Assembly (NCBI GenBank): GCA_017552615.1
Contig: JAFZPI010000044.1
Location: 56,886 to 120,885 of the forward strand
DNA from: Clostridia bacterium
GTDB lineage: Bacteria; Bacillota; Clostridia; Christensenellales; Aristaeellaceae
Length of the DNA: 64,000 nt
Reading direction: 5' to 3'
Shown in pieces: positions 58,217 to 64,000 of the stretch. Both the position numbers and the translations under genes were made by a program. Positions within the stretch are counted from its first letter, which is position 1, and each line of letters opens with the position of its first letter. The notes under the pieces are model-generated. The model had not been told where the DNA came from. It was given only the letters and a program-made list of their open reading frames with translations, and did no database searches.

Positions 58217-58669
58217 ATGACCAATGAAATCACCGTTCTGGCAACCCTGGAGAACATTTCCAAGGTGACCGGCTTTGTCGATCAGCACCTCATCGCATTC
58301 AACTGTCCCTTGCGCACCCGCATCCAACTGAAAGTTGCCGTTGACGAGCTCCTCGGAAACATCGCCAACTACGCCTATTACCCAAACCACGGCCATGCCA
58401 CCATCCGGGTGGATGTGGAGAAGGAACCCACGCGGGTGATCCTCACCTTCATCGACAGCGGCGTGCCTTATGATCCGCTGTCCAGGGAAGCGCCCGATAT
58501 CAGCCTCCCCGCCCGGCAGCGCCAGATCGGCGGCCTGGGGATCTTCATGGTCCGGAAGACCATGGACTCTATCTCCTATGAGTATAAGAACGGGCAGAAC
58601 ATCCTGACCGTCCTGAAAAATGTGGAGCCGTCATTATCCGAAACGAAAGGATCCGATCAGAACCTATGA
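58217..58669 (+). CDS. RsbW-like anti-sigma/serine-protein kinase (HATPase_c_2)
   Basis: This protein has 150 residues from the ATG at 58217. It is a single GHKL ATPase domain. The N-box is LKVAVDELLGNIANYAYYPNHGHATIRV (~40-67, in part, with Glu and Asn), then the FIDSGVPYDPL block with the metal/ATP Asp, and the G-box RQIGGLGIFMVRKTMD. Short proteins of this kind bind and phosphorylate STAS-domain proteins or hold sigma factors. There is no membrane segment. Its stop overlaps the start of the HD gene by 4 bases. The STAS partner is probably the fusion protein two genes downstream, and the phosphatase the SpoIIE-like protein after that. Confidence 0.9.
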   Translation: MTNEITVLATLENISKVTGFVDQHLIAFNCPLRTRIQLKVAVDELLGNIANYAYYPNHGHATIRVDVEKEPTRVILTFIDSGVPYDPLSREAPDISLPARQRQIGGLGIFMVRKTMDSISYEYKNGQNILTVLKNVEPSLSETKGSDQNL

Positions 58670-59244
58670 GCACCGAAAAGAGCATCCTGGACCGGGCCAT
58701 CGCCCTGGCTGTCGCCGCGCACAACGGGATGCGGCGGAAGCGGGTCTCCCTCCCCTATATCCTCCACCCGATGGAGGTGACCGTGATCGCCAGCACCCTG
58801 ACCACTGACGAAGAGGTCCTCGCGGCCACCATGCTCCACGATACCGTGGAGGACGCCGGGATCACCCCCGCGCAGATCGCCGTCGTGTGCGGAGAGCGCG
58901 TTGCGCGGCTGGTCATGTCCGAGACGGAAGAAGCGCACCCGGAGATGTCGCGGTGCGACAGCTGGAAGGTCCGCAAGGAAGAAAGCCTGAACCTGCTGCG
59001 CCACGCTGAGGACCCGGGTACGAGAATCATGTGGCTCTCGGACAAGCTCGCCAACATGCGCTCCTATCTCCGGATGTGGGAAGCCCAGGGAGACGCGATG
59101 TGGGAAAGCTTCCACCAGCCGAGTCCCACCGAACAGGCCTGGTATTACAGGTCGATCGCATACATCCTCTCCGATATGTGTGACACATCGGCCTGGAAAG
59201 AATTCAGGCAGCTGGTTGACCGGGTCTTTGGAGGTATTGAGTAA
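58666..59244 (+). CDS. SpoT-type HD-domain hydrolase (stand-alone)
   Basis: This protein has 192 residues. The HD motifs are YILHPMEVTVIASTL (His34), ATMLHDTVEDAG (His58-Asp59, Glu62-Asp63) and IMWLSDKLANMRSYL with the downstream Asp. They follow the order of the (p)ppGpp-hydrolase domain of RelA/SpoT, including the HDxxED form. No synthetase, TGS or ACT domain is present, so it resembles a small alarmone hydrolase (SAH/MESH1-like). Whether it cleaves ppGpp or another nucleotide is not proven. It overlaps both neighbours by 1-4 bases inside the partner-switching operon, which suggests a nucleotide signal in that system. Confidence 0.85.
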   Translation: MSTEKSILDRAIALAVAAHNGMRRKRVSLPYILHPMEVTVIASTLTTDEEVLAATMLHDTVEDAGITPAQIAVVCGERVARLVMSETEEAHPEMSRCDSWKVRKEESLNLLRHAEDPGTRIMWLSDKLANMRSYLRMWEAQGDAMWESFHQPSPTEQAWYYRSIAYILSDMCDTSAWKEFRQLVDRVFGGIE

Positions 59245-60428
59245 TGAATTCGACAGCCCCCCGCACGGACGGCCCCGTCCTTATGATCCCTCTTACCGGC
59301 AGCATTGATTCCACCAACGCGCCGGAAACCGAGCGCTTGATCCGCAGCGCGATCGCCGGTCACCCCGACGAGACGGTCGTCCTGGACTGCGACAAGCTGG
59401 ATTACATCACCAGCGCGGGCCTGCGCGTTATCCTGCGGCTGAAGCAGGATTACGACAGCACCTGCCTTGTCAACGTTCACAGCCAGGTTTATGAAGTCCT
59501 GGAAATGACCGGCTTCACCGAGTTGATGCATGTGCAGAAAGCGTACCGCGTGATCTCCGTGGAAGGCTGCGAGGTCATCGGCCATGGCGCGAACGGCAAA
59601 GTCTACCGCATCGACCAGGATACCATCGTCAAGGTCTACCGGCACGCGGACGCCCTGCCGGAGATTCACCGGGAGCGTGAGCTGGCCCGCACCGCCTTTA
59701 TCGCCGGGATTCCGACCGCCATCCCCTACGATGTGGTGCGCATCGAAGGCGGCGCCTACGGCTCCGTGTTCGAGCTCCTGAACGCGACCAGCTTCGCCAA
59801 GCTTCTGATCAACAAAGAAAAATCCATCGACGAAGTCGCGCGGATGAACATTGACCTGCTGAAGCTGATCCATTCCAAAATCGTCAAGTCTTCCCTGATC
59901 CCGAGCATGAAAGCCGTTGCGCTGAAATGGGCCGACTTCGACCGGGATTATCTCCCGGCTGATCAGGGCGACAAACTTCACGCGCTGATCGACGCGGTGC
60001 CGGAAGACGCGCACATCGTCCACGGCGACTATCACGTGAAAAACATCATGCTCCAGAATGGTGAAGCGCTGCTCATCGATATGGACACCCTCAGTCACGG
60101 CCACCCGGTCTTTGAGCTCGGCAGCATGTACAACGCCTATGAAGGGTTCGGCTGTGTGGACCACGGGGTGGTCGAGCGCTTCCTCGGGATCGACTGGGAT
60201 ACGGCCGGCGCATTCTGGCGCAAAAGCCTCGCGCTGTACCTCGGCACCGACGATGAGGCCGTGTTAAACAGCGTGGAAAACAAGGCCAAGATCATCAGCT
60301 TCACCCGCGTCCTGCGCCGCGCCATCCGCCGTGGCGGGATGGATTCCCCGGAGGAACGCCCGGTCATTGACTACAGCAAGGCCATGCTAGCCGATCTCCT
60401 CGCCCGGACGGATACGCTGCTTTTCTGA
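59244..60428 (+). CDS. STAS domain fused to an aminoglycoside-phosphotransferase-like kinase
   Basis: This 394-residue protein begins with a STAS anti-anti-sigma domain (1-~105). Its core DCDKLDYITSAGLRVILRL carries the phosphorylatable Ser57. The remaining ~285 residues are a kinase fold: the Gly-rich loop GHGANGKVYR (113-122), Lys130 in TIVKVYR, the catalytic HGDYHVKN (260-267, Asp262) and the metal-binding LLIDMD (Asp279). These match the APH/choline-kinase branch. STAS-kinase fusions are known as uncharacterised proteins in Clostridia. The start overlaps the HD stop. Serine phosphorylation by the RsbW-like protein and removal by the SpoIIE-like protein is the expected cycle, and the kinase domain is the presumed output. 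Confidence 0.88.
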   Translation: MNSTAPRTDGPVLMIPLTGSIDSTNAPETERLIRSAIAGHPDETVVLDCDKLDYITSAGLRVILRLKQDYDSTCLVNVHSQVYEVLEMTGFTELMHVQKAYRVISVEGCEVIGHGANGKVYRIDQDTIVKVYRHADALPEIHRERELARTAFIAGIPTAIPYDVVRIEGGAYGSVFELLNATSFAKLLINKEKSIDEVARMNIDLLKLIHSKIVKSSLIPSMKAVALKWADFDRDYLPADQGDKLHALIDAVPEDAHIVHGDYHVKNIMLQNGEALLIDMDTLSHGHPVFELGSMYNAYEGFGCVDHGVVERFLGIDWDTAGAFWRKSLALYLGTDDEAVLNSVENKAKIISFTRVLRRAIRRGGMDSPEERPVIDYSKAMLADLLARTDTLLF

Positions 60429-60479
60429 AAACAAGCCGCATCAACCTGATGCAAGCATAACAGGAGGTGAGCGCACACC

Positions 60480-62342
60480 ATGTCAGAGACAAAAGCCAAA
60501 AAGACACTGACGGTAAAGAGGCCGTATATATCTCTTGCCGTCAAACTCAATCTTCTTGTCGTGGCGCTGATCTTTACGATCGCCACCGTCCTGATCATCA
60601 TCAGCTATAACGTTTATACCAAGAATGTCTATGACCCTGTGCTCAACGATCTGACAGAATGGATCAACGATTTCGACTGCTCCATCGAAGGCATCGACGA
60701 TGCTTCTGACGAAGTCGATTCCCCGTCGGATGTGAATTACCCGGCAATGCTTGAACGTCTTCTGGTCATCGCGCATTCGGAGGAACTGCAGGAGATCCGG
60801 AATTCTTCATCCGATTCGCAGGAGGTCAATAATCAGGTTGGTCACTATCTTGAATCGCTGTCTGCGTACACGTCTGCCAGTACACTTGAGACAGGCTCGC
60901 CAGCCTCGGATTATCTCCAGGTATGGTACATGCTCAACCGGGAGAGAAGACTTCAGTCCGACGAGCAGGACCACGATCTCAATGCCATCTGGATCGAAGG
61001 CGACGTGAACGGTACACGGTACCTGCTCGCCATCGACCGGTCCGAAACGTCCAAGGCGACGGCTTCCGTATCGACGCACGACGAATACTTCGGCGCCATC
61101 TTGGAGATCGATCCGGCGTTCGCCGGTTACGCCCTCGACGAGGCCATTTCCCCGACCCTGGTCCGGAATGCTGACGGTCAGGCCCTGACTGCCGTGCAGC
61201 CGATCCGGAACGCAGACGGGAAAGTTATCGCGCGGCTCTGGGCGCAGATGGATGTGAACGAAATCATGAACGCCCGGCATAGTTTCATGCTGACCTGCAT
61301 CCTGATGACCGTCGGTCTGGCGCTGTTTGCCTGTTTTGTGACCATGCTGCAGCTCAAGCACATCGTGCTGCGACCCATCCGGGACCTTTCGAAAGCCGCA
61401 AGAGACTTTGCCGCCGAAGAGAAAGGGCAAACCCGGACCGATGTGGCTCAGCTGAGAATCCGCTCGAACGACGAGATCGGAGACCTTTACCGCGAGATCC
61501 AGTCCATGGAAACCCGTATCATCGATTATACGGAAGAGAAAACACGCAACGCTGCTGAGCAGGAACGCATCCAGACCGAGCTGGATCTGGCCGCCCGCAT
61601 CCAGAATTCCCGCCTCCCCCACACCTTCCCTCCCTTCCCGGACCGTAATGAGTTCGAGATCTTCGCCTCAATGAATCCCGCGAAAGAGGTCGCCGGAGAC
61701 TTCTACGACTTCTTCTTCATCGATCCCGACCACCTGTGCCTGCTGATTGCGGACGTCTCCGGCAAAGGCGTCCCCGCCTCATTGTACATGATGATCTCCA
61801 AGGTCATCCTGAAGTCCTGCGCCCTGCAGAACCTGCCGCCGGACGAGATCATGCGGAAGGCCAACGAAGCGCTGTCCACCGATAACCCGGAAAAGATGTT
61901 TGTCACCGTATGGCTGGGTGTGCTGGAAGTCTCGACCGGAAAACTCACGGCCGTCAACGCCGGGCACGAATATCCCGCGCTGATGCGGGCGGGAAGCGGC
62001 TTTGAGATCCTGAAAGACAAACATGGGCTGTTTGTGGGCGCCGTCCCCTCGTATCCCTACAAATCCTATGATCTGCAGCTGGAGGCAGGCGACAAGCTCT
62101 TCGTCTATACGGACGGTGTGCCGGAGGCCACGGACCGCAGCAATGCCATGTTCGGTATGAAGCGCCTGGACGACACCCTGAACCAGCTGACCGCAGAAAG
62201 CCCGGAAGGCATCCTCCGGGGTGTCCGGGAATCCGTGGACCGCTTCGTGGACGGCGCGCCGCAGTTCGATGACCTGACCATGCTGTGCATTGAATACAAA
62301 GGCCCGCAAAGCGATCCGGCCGTGTCGGAATCCCAAATCTGA
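60480..62342 (+). CDS. Transmembrane SpoIIE/RsbU-type PP2C phosphatase with HAMP
   Basis: This 620-residue protein starts at an ATG behind GGAGGTGAG. Helix 1 (LAVKLNLLVVALIFTIATVL, 19-40) and helix 2 (MLTCILMTVGLALFACFVTML, 270-290) bracket a ~230-residue extracytoplasmic sensor. A HAMP domain (~291-350), a coiled-coil with LAARIQNSRLP (370-380), and a PP2C domain (~395-605) follow. The metal ligands are present: Asp407 and Asp410 (GDFYD), Asp425 (IADVSGKG), Asp545 (YTDGVPEA), and Asp597/598 (FDDLTML). It should dephosphorylate the STAS domain of the preceding gene in response to an external signal. It is the last gene of the operon. Confidence 0.93.
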   Translation: MSETKAKKTLTVKRPYISLAVKLNLLVVALIFTIATVLIIISYNVYTKNVYDPVLNDLTEWINDFDCSIEGIDDASDEVDSPSDVNYPAMLERLLVIAHSEELQEIRNSSSDSQEVNNQVGHYLESLSAYTSASTLETGSPASDYLQVWYMLNRERRLQSDEQDHDLNAIWIEGDVNGTRYLLAIDRSETSKATASVSTHDEYFGAILEIDPAFAGYALDEAISPTLVRNADGQALTAVQPIRNADGKVIARLWAQMDVNEIMNARHSFMLTCILMTVGLALFACFVTMLQLKHIVLRPIRDLSKAARDFAAEEKGQTRTDVAQLRIRSNDEIGDLYREIQSMETRIIDYTEEKTRNAAEQERIQTELDLAARIQNSRLPHTFPPFPDRNEFEIFASMNPAKEVAGDFYDFFFIDPDHLCLLIADVSGKGVPASLYMMISKVILKSCALQNLPPDEIMRKANEALSTDNPEKMFVTVWLGVLEVSTGKLTAVNAGHEYPALMRAGSGFEILKDKHGLFVGAVPSYPYKSYDLQLEAGDKLFVYTDGVPEATDRSNAMFGMKRLDDTLNQLTAESPEGILRGVRESVDRFVDGAPQFDDLTMLCIEYKGPQSDPAVSESQI

Positions 62343-62359
62343 AATTTCGGTGAAAACAG

Positions 62360-62389
62360 TTGCGCATCAGCCTCTGGCTATGCTATAAT
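62360..62389 (+). promoter_or_regulatory. Promoter of the NifU-like/GGGtGRT operon
   Basis: TTGCGC (62360-62365) and TATAAT (62384-62389) are 18 bases apart, with an extended -10 (TGC before TATAAT). Confidence 0.75.
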
Positions 62390-62434
62390 GAGTTGTCTGT
62401 CCAACAGAATCATCTGAACAGGAGGTAGTGGTAC

Positions 62435-63136
62435 ATGCAATACACCAAGGAAGTCGAAGACATGGTTTGTGTCGCGAAAGGCCCGAACCATGGCCCCGCA
62501 CCCATCCCGGAAGAAGGCAAATGGATCCAGGCCAAGGAGATCAAGGACATCTCCGGTTACACCCACGGCATCGGCTGGTGCGCTCCCCAGCAGGGCGCCT
62601 GCAAGCTGAGCCTGAACGTCAAGAACGGTATCATCGAAGAGGCGCTGGTGGAGACCATCGGCTGCTCCGGCATGACCCACTCCGCCGCCATGGCCAGTGA
62701 GATCCTGCCCGGCAAGACCCTCCTCGAAGCCCTGAACACCGACCTGGTATGCGACGCCATCAACACCGCCATGCGCGAGCTGTTCCTGCAGATCGTCTAT
62801 GGCCGCACCCAGTCCGCTTTCTCCGACGACGGCCTCCGCGTGGGCGCCGGTCTGGAGGACCTGGGCAAGGGCCTGCGCTCCATGGTCGGCACCATGTACG
62901 GCACCAAGGCCAAGGGCACCCGTTATCTCGAGATGACCGAAGGCTATGTGGTCAAGATGGCCCTGGACAAGGATGACCAGGTCTGCGGCTACCAGTTCCT
63001 GAGCCTCGGCAAGATGATGGATGCCATCAAGAAGGGCATGGCCCCCAATGAGGCCTATGAGAAGAACCTTGGCACTTACGGCCGCTTCAAAGCTGAAGAC
63101 GGCGCCGTGAAGTGGATCGACCCGCGCAAAGAGTAA
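62435..63136 (+). CDS. NifU/IscU-like iron-sulfur cluster scaffold protein
   Basis: This protein has 233 residues from the ATG behind GGAGG. Three Cys positions of the scaffold are visible. Cys49 lies in GWCAPQQGACK (with a second Cys at ~55), one lies in VETIGCSGMTHSAAMASE (the 'GCSGM' block), and a Cys in DLVCDAINTAMRELF follows. It is longer than classical IscU (~130), with a C-terminal ~100 residues ending in RFKAEDGAVKWIDPRKE. This long form is the partner of GGGtGRT proteins in Clostridia. It is the probable site of [Fe-S] assembly on the protein, although no sulfurase gene is in the window. The downstream gene starts 15 bases after the stop. Confidence 0.88.
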   Translation: MQYTKEVEDMVCVAKGPNHGPAPIPEEGKWIQAKEIKDISGYTHGIGWCAPQQGACKLSLNVKNGIIEEALVETIGCSGMTHSAAMASEILPGKTLLEALNTDLVCDAINTAMRELFLQIVYGRTQSAFSDDGLRVGAGLEDLGKGLRSMVGTMYGTKAKGTRYLEMTEGYVVKMALDKDDQVCGYQFLSLGKMMDAIKKGMAPNEAYEKNLGTYGRFKAEDGAVKWIDPRKE

Positions 63137-63151
63137 TGGGAGGTGCGACAA

Positions 63152-64000
63152 ATGGCTCTGTTTGAGAATTATGAAGGCCGCATGCCCCAGCTGCAGCCTG
63201 TTCTGGACAAGTACGGATTCAAAAACTTCGACGAGGTGAAGGCTTTCACCAACGGCAAGGGCGTCGACGCCTACTCCATCGTGGAGAGCACGCAGCCCAT
63301 CTGCTTCGAGAACGTCAAGTGGGCTTATGAGCTCGGCGCCGCCATCGCCATGAAAGAAGGCGCGAAGAACGCCGCCGAGGCCGCCAAGTGGATCGGCGTC
63401 GGCCTGCAGGCCTTCTGCATCCCCGGCTCCGTGGCAGACCAGCGCCAGGTCGGCATCGGCCACGGCAACCTGGGCGCCATGCTCCTGGATGAAGAGACCG
63501 AGTGCTTCGCTTTCCTGGCTGGCCACGAGTCCTTCGCCGCCGCCGAGGGCGCCATCAAGATCGCCCTGAACGCCAACAAAGTGCGTACGAAGCCCCTGCG
63601 GGTCATCCTCAACGGCCTGGGCAAGGACGCCGCCATGATCATCAGCCGCATCAACGGCTTCACCTACGTGCAGACCAAGTACGACTATCTGTCCGCCGAC
63701 GTGAAGGAAGACCACGCCCTGACCGTGGTGAGCAAGACCGCTTACTCCGACGGCCCCCGGGCGAAGGTGAACTGCTACGGCGCGGACGACGTGCGCGAGG
63801 GCGTGGCCATCATGTGGCACGAGGGCGCGGACGTGTCCATCACCGGCAACTCCACCAATCCCACCCGCTTCCAGCATCCCGTGGCGGGCACCTATAAGAA
63901 GGAACGCTGGGAAGCCGGCAAGAAGTACTTCTCCGTGGCTTCCGGCGGCGGCACCGGCCGCACCCTGCATCCCGACAACATGGCCGCCGGCCCCGCCTCC
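63152..64000 (+). CDS. GGGtGRT protein (3' end beyond window)
   Basis: The start is ATG 63152 behind GGGAGGTGCGACAA. There are 283 codons to the window edge without a stop. The protein begins MALFENYEGRMPQLQPVLDKYGF. It has a GSVADQRQVGIGHGNLGAMLL block, a CFAFLAGHESFAAAEGAIKIA block and the name-giving SGGGTGRTLHPDNM near the edge. The family is found in Clostridia beside the NifU-like scaffold, and its function is unknown. The glycine-rich motif may hold a nucleotide or phosphate. Gene order here (scaffold, then GGGtGRT) is the standard one. Confidence 0.9.
   Translation, partial: MALFENYEGRMPQLQPVLDKYGFKNFDEVKAFTNGKGVDAYSIVESTQPICFENVKWAYELGAAIAMKEGAKNAAEAAKWIGVGLQAFCIPGSVADQRQVGIGHGNLGAMLLDEETECFAFLAGHESFAAAEGAIKIALNANKVRTKPLRVILNGLGKDAAMIISRINGFTYVQTKYDYLSADVKEDHALTVVSKTAYSDGPRAKVNCYGADDVREGVAIMWHEGADVSITGNSTNPTRFQHPVAGTYKKERWEAGKKYFSVASGGGTGRTLHPDNMAAGPAS

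Noticed and set aside
62378-63970. A 530-residue minus-strand ORF at the right edge
   Set aside because: It is the mirror frame of the NifU-like and GGGtGRT genes, both of which have strong ribosome sites and recognised families.

Overview
The window is about 64 kb of GC-rich bacterial chromosome, judged by eye at close to 60% G+C, packed with genes on both strands. The content points to an anaerobic, carbohydrate-degrading Gram-positive of the class Clostridia, plausibly a gut or rumen member. The evidence is a rubrerythrin, formate-tetrahydrofolate ligase, a split B12 methionine synthase, a BMP-type nucleoside ABC transporter, CUT1 sugar transport genes, secreted GH13 and GH53 enzymes, a NifU-like/GGGtGRT gene pair, consensus sigma-A promoters and CtsR-type heat-shock operators. 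The family placement is inference. Two solute-binding proteins lack a lipobox, which is unusual for a single-membrane Gram-positive.

Layout, left to right. Positions 1-6.7 kb hold the end of uxaC, two HAD hydrolases, an ArsC/Spx-like protein, an M48 membrane protease, a DEDDh exonuclease, and a BaiN-like flavoprotein translationally coupled to an RpiR regulator. Positions 6.9-12.8 kb hold a secreted GH13 enzyme, a DUF3800 gene followed by three tandem hairpins, and a small GH53 endo-galactanase operon. Positions 12.8-19.7 kb, on the minus strand, hold an MFS efflux pump with a 20-residue leader peptide and attenuator-like hairpin, a LUD protein and a complete BMP nucleoside transporter. Positions 19.8-30.9 kb, on the plus strand, hold a flavodoxin-fold reductase, metF, a MetH reactivation-domain protein and metH, then rplI-dnaB-yhaM, a lipoprotein, fhs and queT. 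Positions 30.9-36.3 kb are mixed: a peptidoglycan-binding protein, a protein with two cyclic-nucleotide-binding domains, ogt, nagA, a TetR regulator, tRNA-Pro and tRNA-Thr, and an SGNH hydrolase.

Positions 36.4-47 kb, on the minus strand, hold a CUT1-type ABC transporter operon with its own ATPase and five additional polytopic membrane proteins, plus a second MsmX/UgpC-type ATPase and an AraC regulator. After a secreted adhesin-like protein comes an AT-richer, gene-free stretch at 49.15-49.79 kb. It carries a cluster of DnaA-box sequences exactly where gene orientation flips from mostly minus to mostly plus, and it is a candidate replication origin.

Positions 49.8-56.4 kb, on the plus strand, hold an uncharacterised six-gene envelope operon: a polytopic membrane protein, a small protein, a class-3 lipase, an orphan Spo0B-type histidine kinase, a secreted LRR protein and TraX. 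Hsp20 with CtsR operators and rubrerythrin follow on the minus strand. Positions 58.2-62.3 kb hold a compact partner-switching operon: an RsbW-like kinase, a SpoT-type HD hydrolase, a STAS-kinase fusion, and a transmembrane SpoIIE-type phosphatase. The window ends in a NifU-like protein and a truncated GGGtGRT protein. Structured palindromic repeats, whose stems vary in a compensatory way between copies, sit at five intergenic sites.
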